Source of the DNA: Beijerinckiaceae bacterium
Lineage (GTDB): Bacteria > Pseudomonadota > Alphaproteobacteria > Rhizobiales > Beijerinckiaceae
Length of the DNA: 9,629 bases
NCBI GenBank assembly: GCA_027346205.1
Contig: DAIESR010000352.1
Coordinates: 1 to 9,629 of the forward strand
Direction: 5' to 3'
Position 1 is the first letter of the stretch; each line of letters starts with the position of its first letter. Shown one piece after another: positions 1 through 6,420 of the stretch. The notes below the pieces were generated by a model. It saw only the letters and a program-made list of their open reading frames with translations, did not search any database and was not told the origin of the DNA. A program made the translations under genes and the position numbers.

Positions 1-847
1 CGAGCAGCGGCTTCGCTATAGTGTCGGCGAGATCGATGAGATGGCATTCGGCCGAAACATGATCCTCGATGCTGACGACGGCATGCGTCCGCGAGAAACT
101 CTCGTGCAAATGCACGAACCAAGCGGGATCGCGCTCCTCGACCATCAGTTCGTCGGCGGCGGAATCTATCCCAAGTCTATGCCGGAAGACTTGCGCCGTG
201 CGGTGATTGGCGTCGACGCGGACATAATAAAATTCGTTTGAATCACGGCCCCACACGACGTTGCCGTCAGTCTCGATGACCGTCTCGGTCCTGTCCTTGC
301 CCGAGACGAGATCGCGCAGCTTCACCGAATAGAGTTCCGATCCCTTGTCATCGGCGCTCCAGGCGAGCTTGGCATGGTCGGGGGAAGGCTGCGCTTGGCC
401 CAGATCGAAGAAGACTTTTCCCTGCGCTTCGGCATCACCGTCGAGCAGGATTTCCTCGGCGCTGTCGCCCAAGAGCCTACGGCAAACGATCGGGTGCTGA
501 CCGCCCGGCCGATGGCGCTCGTAATAAAGGAAGGGGCCATCCGCCCAAGGGACATCCGAATCATCTTCTTTGATGCGGCCCCGCATTTCCGTGACAAGTT
601 GCTTCTGCAACGATTCGGTCGAGCCCAACACGCGGTCGGCATAGGTGTTTTCCGCTTCGAGCACGGATCGGATATGTGGGGAAAGAGCCGCCGGATCGCG
701 CAGAACCTCCTGCCAGTTCTCGGCCCTCAACCACGCATAATCATCCTCGATCGCGACCCCATGGACGTGCCTGATCTCCTTCCGGCTTTCGATGGCAGGC
801 GGCTGCGGTGCGGCAGCATCGGATACAGATTGATCCTCTTGCGACAT
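1..847 (-). CDS. ptrB: Oligopeptidase B (S9A serine peptidase), N-terminal part, cut by left edge
   Basis: The minus-strand frame from ATG 847 gives 282 codons and is open at base 1. Oligopeptidase B is a cytosolic prolyl-oligopeptidase-family serine peptidase that cleaves short peptides after Arg or Lys. Visible landmarks are the N-terminal cap signature EDDYAWLRAENWQEVL (about residues 34-49), LEAENTY (about 69-75) and GRIKEDDSDVPWADGPFLYY (about 95-114), followed by beta-propeller repeats with PDHAKLAWSADDKGSELY. The full protein is usually near 690-700 residues, so the alpha/beta-hydrolase domain with the Ser-Asp-His triad lies beyond the window. The frame stays open upstream of 847 to an ATG near 1007, but that extension runs through a dispersed palindrome. 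ATG 847 places the family motif at the usual distance from the N-terminus. Its ribosome-binding site is weak (GGAAAGTGAG, about 9-18 bases upstream). Confidence 0.9.
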   Translation of the reverse strand, partial: MSQEDQSVSDAAAPQPPAIESRKEIRHVHGVAIEDDYAWLRAENWQEVLRDPAALSPHIRSVLEAENTYADRVLGSTESLQKQLVTEMRGRIKEDDSDVPWADGPFLYYERHRPGGQHPIVCRRLLGDSAEEILLDGDAEAQGKVFFDLGQAQPSPDHAKLAWSADDKGSELYSVKLRDLVSGKDRTETVIETDGNVVWGRDSNEFYYVRVDANHRTAQVFRHRLGIDSAADELMVEERDPAWFVHLHESFSRTHAVVSIEDHVSAECHLIDLADTIAKPLL

Positions 848-872
848 TGAGAAACGCTCACTTTCCAGGCCT

Positions 873-920
873 AAAGCATGTTCCGAAAAAGTTGAGCCAA
901 CTTTTCCGGGACATGTTCTA
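873..920. repeat. Dispersed intergenic palindrome
   Basis: The left arm CATGTTCCGAAAAAGTTG and right arm CAACTTTTCCGGGACATG are near-perfect reverse complements around a two-base centre. This resembles the AGCATG-type palindromes scattered between genes in Hyphomicrobiales genomes (from memory). It lies just upstream of the ptrB start, so it would fall in the ptrB leader or promoter region. It may be a relic mobile palindrome or a processing/termination structure; its function is unknown. Confidence 0.7.
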
Positions 921-1384
921 GAATCAGCCCGGCGATGATCGGACATATCCGGCACATGGCGGCCGAATAGGCGGCAACGCTCCGCTGCGCAAGCTTTGAT
1001 AAACATCCAGTATCGCGCGGCTACGAGCTGGCGGCGACCGCGCCTCCACCTTCACCAGCGACTTTAGCCAAAGAATGTACGTGAGTTCTATCTGAATTAA
1101 TTGTCAATTTCCCTTTAGCTACTTGCAGCCTAAAATATTTCGACTTAGGAGTAGCATGTTTATTAAGTCGACTCGAACGAACATGCAGAATAAGGTGTGT
1201 TGAGTGCTGAGTCGCAGAGAGATAGCCTGCGGCGAAGAAGAGGCGCCGGCGAAAATGTCTGAAACGCCGTCAGTACAGATGCAGGAAAAGCCTGGGGAGC
1301 AAAGGCTTGCTATGTGTCTTGACCGATTAAGCCGCCGCTTCGCGCCGCGATGTCAGCCGCAATTCCGCAGGACGAAGAAATAGC
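921..1384. other. Gene-free stretch upstream of mucR
   Basis: No convincing gene is seen on either strand. Bases about 1070-1165 are clearly A+T richer than the surroundings (TTAATTGTCAATTTCCCTTT around 1096-1115). That is the sort of DNA MucR/Ros-type regulators bind, and several mucR genes are autoregulated. A nested dyad sits at 1154-1186 (listed separately). Bases about 1190-1384 would form a long mucR leader if transcription starts near the A+T-rich island. This part holds only small hairpins, for example AGCAA-4-TTGCT at 1299-1311. Confidence 0.5.
1154..1186. promoter_or_regulatory. Nested dyad upstream of mucR (candidate operator)
   Basis: The arms GCATGTT (1154-1160) and AACATGC (1180-1186) are a perfect 7-bp inverted repeat. 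An inner 8-bp palindrome AGTCGACT (1166-1173) is almost exactly concentric with it. The element adjoins an A+T-rich island about 200 bases before mucR, which suits a dimeric or multimeric DNA-binding protein. No regulator can be assigned from sequence alone. Confidence 0.35.
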
Positions 1385-1807
1385 ATGAGTGACACAATGG
1401 GTTCGAATAATTACATCGAATTGGCTGCGGACATTGTCTCGGCCTATGTCAGCAACAATTCGGTCCCCGCGAGCGACCTGCCCGCGCTGATCAGCGAGGT
1501 TCATTCCGCCCTGTTGCGCGTGACAGCAGGCCAGCCCGTTGCGGTCGCGGAAACGCCAAAACCCGCCGTCCCGCCGAAAAAATCAATCACCAATGAACAT
1601 CTCGTCTGCCTGGAAGATGGTCGGAAATTCAAATCGCTGAAGCGGCATCTTCGCACGCAATACAATATGTCACCCGATGAATATCGTGAGAAATGGGGCC
1701 TGCCGCCAGACTATCCGATGGTGGCGCCAAATTATGCCAAAGCGCGCTCCAATCTTGCCAAGCAGATGGGGCTCGGCCAGCAACGTCGGCGCGCCACCAA
1801 GCGCTGA
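1385..1807 (+). CDS. mucR: MucR/Ros family transcriptional regulator
   Basis: This 140-residue protein has the usual MucR length and layout. An N-terminal oligomerisation region (about 10-48, [15 protein letters not shown]) is followed by a Pro/Ala linker (about 50-66) and a Ros/MucR DNA-binding domain (about 70-132). The diagnostic stretches are [17 protein letters not shown] and [18 protein letters not shown]. MucR proteins are H-NS-like global repressors that bind A+T-rich DNA and control exopolysaccharide, motility, virulence and cell-cycle genes in rhizobia and relatives. Ligand positions are C75, D78 and H88, but the next His position is Q92, with Y93 beside it; the zinc site therefore looks incomplete. 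ATG 1385 has AGGACGAAGAA shortly upstream. An in-frame ATG at 1397 is possible but lacks better support. The gene stands alone on the plus strand and is followed by a likely terminator. Confidence 0.93.
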   Translation: MSDTMGSNNYIELAADIVSAYVSNNSVPASDLPALISEVHSALLRVTAGQPVAVAETPKPAVPPKKSITNEHLVCLEDGRKFKSLKRHLRTQYNMSPDEYREKWGLPPDYPMVAPNYAKARSNLAKQMGLGQQRRRATKR

Positions 1808-1868
1808 CAGCGTATAGAGCGGCAAATTTTCGATAGAATCGGCGCTGCCGCTGTCTCCTTTTATTTTT
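1806..1868 (+). terminator. Candidate intrinsic terminator of mucR
   Basis: GACAGCG (1806-1812, starting in the mucR stop codon) pairs perfectly with CGCTGTC (1849-1855). The second arm is followed by the T-rich tract TCCTTTTATTTTT. The loop is long (36 bases) but contains a small inner hairpin, CGAT-AGA-ATCG. Position and tail support termination; the long loop lowers certainty. Confidence 0.45.
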
Positions 1869-1869
1869 G

Positions 1870-2005
1870 CATCAGATTTATCCCACAGCCGAATCCCACC
1901 TGTGGGTCTGATGCCATCCAGACCATATGGAATCGCACTCGCGGCACATCAGATATATCCGATGTGCAAAAATTCGTTTCCAAATGGGAGGGATCGGTTC
2001 CATTT
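1870..2005. other. Hairpin-rich intergenic stretch with a 14-base direct repeat
   Basis: No gene is seen between mucR and sufE (1808-2124), but structure is dense. CATCAGA (1870-1876) pairs with TCTGATG (1907-1913), enclosing CCCACAG (1882-1888) paired with CTGTGGG (1900-1906). GCACATC (1944-1950) pairs with GATGTGC (1961-1967). AAATGG (1982-1987) pairs with CCATTT (2000-2005). The sequence CATCAGATTTATCC (1870-1883) recurs as CATCAGATATATCC (1947-1960), so TCTGATG could pair with either copy. It may be a structured mucR 3' region, a small RNA, or decayed repeats; direction is undecided. Confidence 0.4.
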
Positions 2006-2013
2006 CAAATAGT

Positions 2014-2046
2014 TAGAGCATGTCCTCATCAATGAGACGTGCTCTA
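2014..2046. repeat. Intergenic palindrome TAGAGCA...TGCTCTA
   Basis: TAGAGCATGTCCTCAT is nearly the reverse complement of ATGAGACGTGCTCTA, with a two-base centre, one T/C mismatch and one extra C. The outer arms share the AGAGCATG/CATGCTCT character of dispersed Hyphomicrobiales palindromes and of the element at 873-920. It lies between the convergent ends of mucR and sufE, where it could also stop transcription from either side. Confidence 0.55.
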
Positions 2047-2072
2047 GCGGTAGCCTCACCGTTCAGGATGAA

Positions 2073-2124
2073 GCCTCGCGGCAATCCACTTTTCCGTCAA
2101 CGATGAAGCAGGTTTGCCGGAGGC
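2073..2124 (-). terminator. Long hairpin directly after the sufE stop codon
   Basis: Read on the minus strand, GCCTCCGGCAA begins at the base after the sufE TGA (2124-2114) and pairs with TTGCCGCGAGGC (2084-2073). This makes an 11-bp stem with a single bulged base and a 29-base loop. No T-run follows, so it is more likely a 3'-end stabilising or Rho-assisted structure than a classical intrinsic terminator. Confidence 0.35.
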
Positions 2125-2556
2125 TCAAGCCACTGCGGTCTCGGCAGCACGGCGGGCATCCTTCTTGATGCGCTCGATCATCGAACGCACGCCGTTGCTG
2201 CGCTGAGGCGTCAGATGCGCCGAGAGGCCGAGTTCCTTGAACAGATCCTGCGCATCCGTCTCAAGGATCTTCGACGCCGTATTGCCCGAATATATGGCCA
2301 AAACCAGCGCGACAAGACCGCGCACGATATGCGCGTCACTGTCGCCGAGAAACGTCAGCACGGGCTCCCCTGGCTTCTTATTTTCGACCTGAGTGACGAG
2401 CCAGACCTGACTGGCGCAACCGAGCACCTTATTAGTGTCGTTATGAGCAACCTCTTCGAGCGGCTCCAATGAACGGCCAAGCTCGATCAGGTAGCGGTAG
2501 CGGTCTTCCCAGTCGTCTAGGAAATTGAAGTTTTCGACGATTTCTTCAAGGCTCAT
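2125..2556 (-). CDS. sufE: SufE-family cysteine desulfuration protein
   Basis: SufE accepts persulfide sulfur from the cysteine desulfurase SufS, stimulates it, and passes sulfur to the SUF scaffold for Fe-S cluster assembly in the cytosol. The 143-residue product is full length for the family. It shows the conserved core DDWEDRYRYLIELGR (about 14-28), the active-site motif VLGCASQVWL with the acceptor Cys at residue 47, and the downstream helix DAHIVRGLVALVLAIYSG (about 74-91). The C-terminal HLTPQRSNGVRSM is also typical. The start is ATG 2556. No sufBCDS genes are adjacent, as is common for a stand-alone rhizobial sufE. The next gene on the same strand, the DUF5330-like protein, ends 153 bases upstream, so a shared transcript is possible but not shown. 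Confidence 0.95.
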   Translation of the reverse strand: MSLEEIVENFNFLDDWEDRYRYLIELGRSLEPLEEVAHNDTNKVLGCASQVWLVTQVENKKPGEPVLTFLGDSDAHIVRGLVALVLAIYSGNTASKILETDAQDLFKELGLSAHLTPQRSNGVRSMIERIKKDARRAAETAVA

Positions 2557-2709
2557 GATGCAGCGAACCGTGCCATTTGGAGGACCATCACTTCTCTATA
2601 TTGCCTCAAGCACGGGATATGCCAGCAAAAAGACACCCGTTTCTTTCAGCTCCGATCGGACGTGTCGCCGCGGCGAGCGTCAATCTGCACGTTTTTGTGA
2701 GGCAATCGC

Positions 2710-3213
2710 CTATCGGTTCGATGCCAGATGCGCCCGCTGCGGGCGGAGCGGGGGCAGTGGAATATCAGTCTTGGCAGGTATGGAAGGCACCAGTCGCGCC
2801 GGCACGGCTGCCGCCCGTGACGCGGTGAGCACTACCCATGGCGCATTCATCGATGGCGCATTCGTCGCAGCGGTCTCGTCAAAGCTATGATTTCGAGCGA
2901 AATCCGACAGGCGGGCCGCAAGTGCGACACAATCCTCCCGGGTAGCGCCACAACGGCTGCTGGATTTGCTCCAGACGTGCATAACGGCGGACATCACCCA
3001 GGCCTGAGCCATTTCGCCGATGCCTTGCGGCGCGGCGCCAGCCCCCGCGCGCGACACTTTTTCCATGCGGCGCGCCGTTTCTACGGGGCGCCGCATTTCG
3101 GCTCGCCGTCCCGGCTCCGCTTGCTGCGGAGGCGTCAATGGGGTCAGCTCCATATTGAAAATATTGCTGAAGACCACGGTCAGCCAGAACACACATCGGA
3201 TGAGAAAGAACAT
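2710..3213 (-). CDS. DUF5330-like membrane-anchored or exported protein
   Basis: This 167-residue product starts at ATG 3213, with GAGG about 8 bases upstream on the minus strand. It begins MFFLIRCVFWLTVVFSNIF, a hydrophobic segment with a single early Arg. This matches the N-terminus I recall for DUF5330 proteins of Hyphomicrobiales and implies an inner-membrane anchor or signal sequence. A Cys pair with six residues between (C88 and C95, CGATREDC) also matches that family's recalled cysteine spacing and could form a periplasmic disulfide. The C-terminal third is Ala/Pro-rich (IPLPPLRPQ near 151-159). Placement next to sufE and near the histidine kinase is consistent with conserved rhizobial order. 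The function is unknown. Competing frames over the same bases have no recognisable content. The middle of the protein is poorly conserved by eye, so family membership is only moderately sure. Confidence 0.55.
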   Translation of the reverse strand: MFFLIRCVFWLTVVFSNIFNMELTPLTPPQQAEPGRRAEMRRPVETARRMEKVSRAGAGAAPQGIGEMAQAWVMSAVMHVWSKSSSRCGATREDCVALAARLSDFARNHSFDETAATNAPSMNAPWVVLTASRAAAVPARLVPSIPAKTDIPLPPLRPQRAHLASNR

Positions 3214-3287
3214 TTGCCGGCCTCACTCGGAAACAGTGCGGGAGCGGCTCCGATCGCCTTTCCCGACGCTGCAGCATGGCACCCGGC

Positions 3288-3319
3288 CGCTAAGATTCGT
3301 CCCATTAGCGATCTATAAA
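3288..3319. promoter_or_regulatory. Dyad CGCTAA-N11-TTAGCG beside a possible -10 box
   Basis: CGCTAA (3288-3293) and TTAGCG (3305-3310) form a perfect inverted repeat. TATAAA (3314-3319) follows four bases later and could serve as a plus-strand -10 element. No good -35 sits 17 bases upstream (TAAGAT), which would fit an activator-dependent promoter. This would place a long leader before the kinase gene. Speculative. Confidence 0.3.
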
Positions 3320-3403
3320 TCCAAGCAACTGCATTTACGTTTTGCTCACACTCTCTTCACGACAAGAGCTTCTAAACCATAGTGCGAAGTTTCTCCGTGC
3401 TGC

Positions 3404-3455
3404 CAGGGCCTCCTTCGTCTCCGATCGCATTTTCACGAATGTTTTGAGGCCCCTG
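3404..3455. other. Two-stage stem-loop in the kinase gene leader
   Basis: CAGGGCCTC (3404-3412) pairs with GAGGCCCCTG (3446-3455), with one bulged base. Inside it, TTCGT (3414-3418) pairs with ACGAA (3435-3439) around a 16-base loop. The nested arrangement is more than a random dyad. It has no T-run and lies about 90 bases before the kinase start, so it may be a leader RNA structure or a protein-binding site. Confidence 0.35.
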
Positions 3456-3547
3456 CTTAGGGTTCACTTAAGGTCGGCCTGCGAAGCTGCATCGGTGAGT
3501 GGACTGCTGTTCCGAGAGAACGGGCAGCGTGACGTGGAGTTCGAGGT

Positions 3548-5386
3548 TTGAGTTTCGCTTTGATTCTCGAGAAACACATCACGTCTTTTGTTCATCCGGC
3601 CGTTCTCAACCGCCCTGCCGAACGGCTACGCCATCAGACATTCATTCTCCGCCGACTTGCCAGCTCGCTTGCGCTGTTGTGCCTAGTGCCGCCATTCCTT
3701 GCAGCCTATGGCGCGCCCTCGGCTTGGCAGGCGCTGGTTTTCGTTCTGTTTCTCCTGCCGTTCGGCTCCGTCGTTCTCGTGGCGCGCACCGGCTATCTCG
3801 CGCTCGCCCAGGCGATCTGCGTTGCGAGCTTCGTCGGCGCGGCTCTGACGATTGCGACCGCCGGCGGCCCGTGGCAGGCAGCATTGATCTGCCTTGCCTT
3901 CGCGCCCTTCGAAGGCGTGTTTTCGCAAAATCGCTGGCTTGTCCTCGCCGGCGGACTGCTCGCAGCAGCCGGCACAGCCGGTCTCGCCATCGCCGCTCAG
4001 ATGGGCGTCATCGAACGCGGCTTCGCCTCCGGTCATCCTGCTCTGTTTCTGCTCGCCGCCATCGCTTATGCGACCTTACTCGCCTATGGCTTCGTCCTCT
4101 TCCAAGACAAGCATATGCAATCGGCGACGCTCAATGCCGAACATTATCGCGCAGCCTATGACGCGATCGGCGATCTCATGATCCATCACGACCGCAACGG
4201 ATCGGTCGAGGCTGTAAGCCCGAATTGCCCGGAGCTCTTCGGTCTGACGGCTGCGGACCTCGCCGGCCGCGGATTATTCGAACGCATCCATGTTGCCGAT
4301 CGGCCTGCCTATCTGAAGTCGATCGCGGATGCAGCCATGTCTTCGGACACGGTCATCGTGACCTTGCGGCTGCGGACGCCTTCGGTCGCGGGCAAAACCG
4401 CGCAGCGCTCCGAATCCATGTTCCGCTGGGTCGAGATGCGGACGCGCGGCTTCGGCTTCGATGCGCCGAGCGGTGCAACACATGCGCGTACCCGCGCGGT
4501 CTCGGTGCTTCGCGATGTAACTATGGCAAAACAGCGCGAAGAAGAGTTCGAGACGGCCCGCCTCGCCATGGAAGAGACCAATCTCTGGAAAGATCAATTT
4601 CTGGCCAATGTGAGCCATGAATTGCGAACGCCGCTCAATTCCATCATCGGCTTCGCGGAAATGCTCGCCAATGTGCAGCTGGTGCCCTCCGATCCCGAAA
4701 AGCGACGCGAATATGCGAGCATCATTCAGCAATCGGGGCTGCATCTGCTCTCCGTTGTCAATTCGATCCTCGACATGTCGAAAATCCAGTCGGGCACATT
4801 CGACATTCGTCCTGAATCTTTTGCCGTCGCACCATTGATCGATCTGTGCTGCGACATGATCAAATTGAAAGCGGAGACGGGTGGCGTAGAACTGGTGCGC
4901 GCCTATCCGGAAAAGCTCGACGAGATCATCGGCGACAAGCGCGCCTGCAAGCAGATCCTCATCAATCTGCTTTCCAATGCAGTCAAATTCACGCCGCGAG
5001 ACGGTCATGTCACGGTGAAGGTGCGTCCCGAGGGCACGGCGCTCGTGATCAGCGTCTGCGATACGGGGATCGGCATGTCGTCGCGTGATCTCGGCCATCT
5101 CGGCGATCCGTTCTTCCAGGCGGGCGCCTCCTATGACAGGCCCTATGAGGGGACAGGTCTCGGGCTCTCCGTCGTGCGCGGTCTCATCGGCCTGCACGGC
5201 GGCTCAATCTGCATCGAAAGCGAGCCTGGCAAAGGAACCAACGTGAGCGTGCGGCTGCCGCTCGATTGCCGGCGTTCAGCGAACAGCAAGAATCGCTCGG
5301 CCAGAATCGAGACGATCGCGCGCCGCTCGCGCATCGACGATGCGAGCCAATTCGGCAACGAAATGATGGTGAAGAAAATTGCGTGA
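3548..5386 (+). CDS. divJ: PAS sensor histidine kinase, DivJ-type cell-cycle kinase
   Basis: This 612-residue inner-membrane kinase has about six hydrophobic segments between residues 31 and 186. A PAS-like domain follows (about 198-290, YDAIGDLMIHHDRNGSVEAV) and then a short coiled linker. The HisKA domain carries the phospho-acceptor H357 in FLANVSHELRTPLNSIIGF. The HATPase domain shows the N box NLLSNAVKFTP (473-483), DTGIGM (505-510), PFFQ (521-524) and GTGLGLSVV (535-543). All catalytic motifs look intact and there is no receiver domain. The N-terminal layout, including the VHP...RHQTFILRRL and ARTGYLALAQ stretches, and the mucR/sufE neighbourhood fit rhizobial DivJ. DivJ phosphorylates DivK and feeds the DivL-CckA-CtrA pathway. 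From memory, the Agrobacterium divJ and ros/mucR genes are likewise neighbours. An in-frame stop at 3530 leaves TTG 3548 as the first plausible start, with GGAG 8 bases upstream. The symbol rests on family and context; another PAS kinase is possible. Confidence 0.85.
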   Translation: MSFALILEKHITSFVHPAVLNRPAERLRHQTFILRRLASSLALLCLVPPFLAAYGAPSAWQALVFVLFLLPFGSVVLVARTGYLALAQAICVASFVGAALTIATAGGPWQAALICLAFAPFEGVFSQNRWLVLAGGLLAAAGTAGLAIAAQMGVIERGFASGHPALFLLAAIAYATLLAYGFVLFQDKHMQSATLNAEHYRAAYDAIGDLMIHHDRNGSVEAVSPNCPELFGLTAADLAGRGLFERIHVADRPAYLKSIADAAMSSDTVIVTLRLRTPSVAGKTAQRSESMFRWVEMRTRGFGFDAPSGATHARTRAVSVLRDVTMAKQREEEFETARLAMEETNLWKDQFLANVSHELRTPLNSIIGFAEMLANVQLVPSDPEKRREYASIIQQSGLHLLSVVNSILDMSKIQSGTFDIRPESFAVAPLIDLCCDMIKLKAETGGVELVRAYPEKLDEIIGDKRACKQILINLLSNAVKFTPRDGHVTVKVRPEGTALVISVCDTGIGMSSRDLGHLGDPFFQAGASYDRPYEGTGLGLSVVRGLIGLHGGSICIESEPGKGTNVSVRLPLDCRRSANSKNRSARIETIARRSRIDDASQFGNEMMVKKIA

Positions 5387-6143
5387 AGCTCTCGCCCGCA
5401 GCAATCATGATTTCGTGGTTTCGGAACCCGCCCGCGCGCGCAAGCCGCGGCCGCGTCGGGGTCTTTTCGCAACGCTCGCGGCGATTTCGCGTTTCGTCCA
5501 TCGGATTGCCGCTTATCCCAACCGGATCGCCGGCGCGCTCTTATTTGCTTTCGCACTCGCGATCACGGTCAATGCGCTGATGCTCCAGCACAGCCGGCAT
5601 CCGGCGCCGCTGTTTCGCGAGCACATCATTTTGCCGGCACACCGGCCCCCGGTACATGCGCCGCCCGCTCCCCCGCATGTCTCTGCTCCCGTCGAACAGT
5701 CGCCTATGCCTGTCGCAAAGATTGAACCCGCAAAGCCAGCAAACGATCCGATCAACCAATTGCTGACCTCGGAGGCGCCTGCTTCGCACCCGGCCCGCCC
5801 CGAGCCGCAGAAGACTGCGATCGAACCGCATCGGCACATGCACCGGACCGAGCACGCCGTGCCGACACCGATCAAAGCACCCCCACATGATTCGATCTCG
5901 CTATTCTTGAAATCACACCTGCCGCAGACAGGTCCGGCGGAGGAAAACCCCAAACTGGTCGTCGCCGCCCAGCGCGCCCTGCTCAAGCTCGGCTTCGTGC
6001 TCAAAACCGATGGCCAAATGGGCGGGGTCACGCGCCGCGCCATCGAACAATATGAGCACGATCGCGGCCTGCCGATCCATGGCGAGCTGACGCCGACACT
6101 CCTGCACCGGCTCAGCGCCGAATCCGGCATTCCCCTGCGATAA
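5379..6143 (+). CDS. Membrane-anchored peptidoglycan-binding domain protein
   Basis: This 254-residue product has an Arg-rich cytoplasmic N-terminus (about 1-46) and one transmembrane segment (about 49-68, AGALLFAFALAITVNALML). A long Pro/Ala/His-rich periplasmic linker (about 70-185) leads to a C-terminal PG_binding_1-type repeat. That repeat (about 191-248) shows VAAQRALLKLGF, TDGQMGGVTRRAIEQYE and GLPIHGELTPTLLHRL. Such domains bind peptidoglycan stems or glycan and often position envelope enzymes, but no catalytic domain is attached here. The chosen start, TTG 5379, overlaps the kinase stop by 8 bases (TTGCGTGA), suggesting translational coupling. GTG 5415 is an alternative that keeps the membrane segment. 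A good hairpin plus T-run follows, so kinase and anchor protein probably end one operon. Confidence 0.82.
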   Translation: MREALARSNHDFVVSEPARARKPRPRRGLFATLAAISRFVHRIAAYPNRIAGALLFAFALAITVNALMLQHSRHPAPLFREHIILPAHRPPVHAPPAPPHVSAPVEQSPMPVAKIEPAKPANDPINQLLTSEAPASHPARPEPQKTAIEPHRHMHRTEHAVPTPIKAPPHDSISLFLKSHLPQTGPAEENPKLVVAAQRALLKLGFVLKTDGQMGGVTRRAIEQYEHDRGLPIHGELTPTLLHRLSAESGIPLR

Positions 6144-6154
6144 GGCCAATATGG

Positions 6155-6181
6155 CCTGCGTCCTGCCGCACGCTCTTTTTT
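6155..6181 (+). terminator. Intrinsic terminator after the peptidoglycan-binding gene
   Basis: GC-c-TGCG (6155-6160) pairs with CGCA-c-GC (6167-6173) around the loop TCCTGC, followed directly by TCTTTTTT. A second dyad, AGGCC-AATAT-GGCCT, spans 6143-6157 from the last stop base. The T-run is also the left arm of a longer A/T dyad with GGAAAAAGCG. Position and T-run make termination likely. Confidence 0.6.
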
Positions 6182-6420
6182 ATGGAAAAAGCGCGGCTCG
6201 CCCCTTTGCCAGCCGGGGTTTCCATATCGGGACGGACCCGGGCGGCGGCCAATGAGGCCCGGGCTCGGCGATAGCCGGTCTCAAAACGCCCATCTGCGAT
6301 CAAATCTTCGAGCAAAGCGGCCGGACAGCGCTCAGGCCGCTTCTCCTAACGTCACAAAAATGATTTTGTCCGCCGCCTGGGCAGGCCCCAGAGATCGCAG
6401 GAAGGCCAGGACATTTCTCC
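6182..6420. other. Intergenic region before the small secreted protein
   Basis: No gene is supported. A minus-strand open frame (6315-6112) lacks a ribosome-binding site and overlaps the terminator and the end of the preceding gene. The stretch should carry the promoter of the next gene, but no clear -35/-10 pair stands out. The ribosome-binding site AGGA is at 6408-6411. Confidence 0.4.

Larger units (their letters stand above)
3214..3547. other. Intergenic leader region between the DUF5330-like gene and the kinase gene
   Basis: No gene is supported here; short plus-strand open frames have no recognisable protein content. The stretch separates two divergent genes, so it must hold both promoters. 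Visible elements are a 6-bp dyad beside a TATAAA box (3288-3319) and a two-stage stem-loop (3404-3455), both listed separately. The likely ribosome-binding site of the kinase gene is GGAG at 3536-3539. Confidence 0.5.

Noticed and set aside
848..1007. In-frame N-terminal extension of ptrB to an ATG near 1007
   Set aside because: The added residues are Arg/Cys/His-rich with no family similarity and would be coded through a dispersed palindrome; ATG 847 gives the normal oligopeptidase B N-terminus.
2525..3382. Several plus-strand and minus-strand frames overlapping the sufE/DUF5330 region
   Set aside because: None has a recognisable domain or good start; only the 2710-3213 minus frame has a plausible membrane anchor, ribosome-binding site and cysteine spacing.
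4274..5197. 307-codon antisense open frame within the kinase gene
   Set aside because: It covers the H, N and G boxes of the real kinase on the plus strand and has low-complexity, His/Arg-rich content.
6112..6315. 67-codon minus-strand frame between the peptidoglycan-binding and secreted-protein genes
   Set aside because: It would need a TTG start with no ribosome-binding site, and it runs through a likely terminator and into the end of the neighbouring gene.
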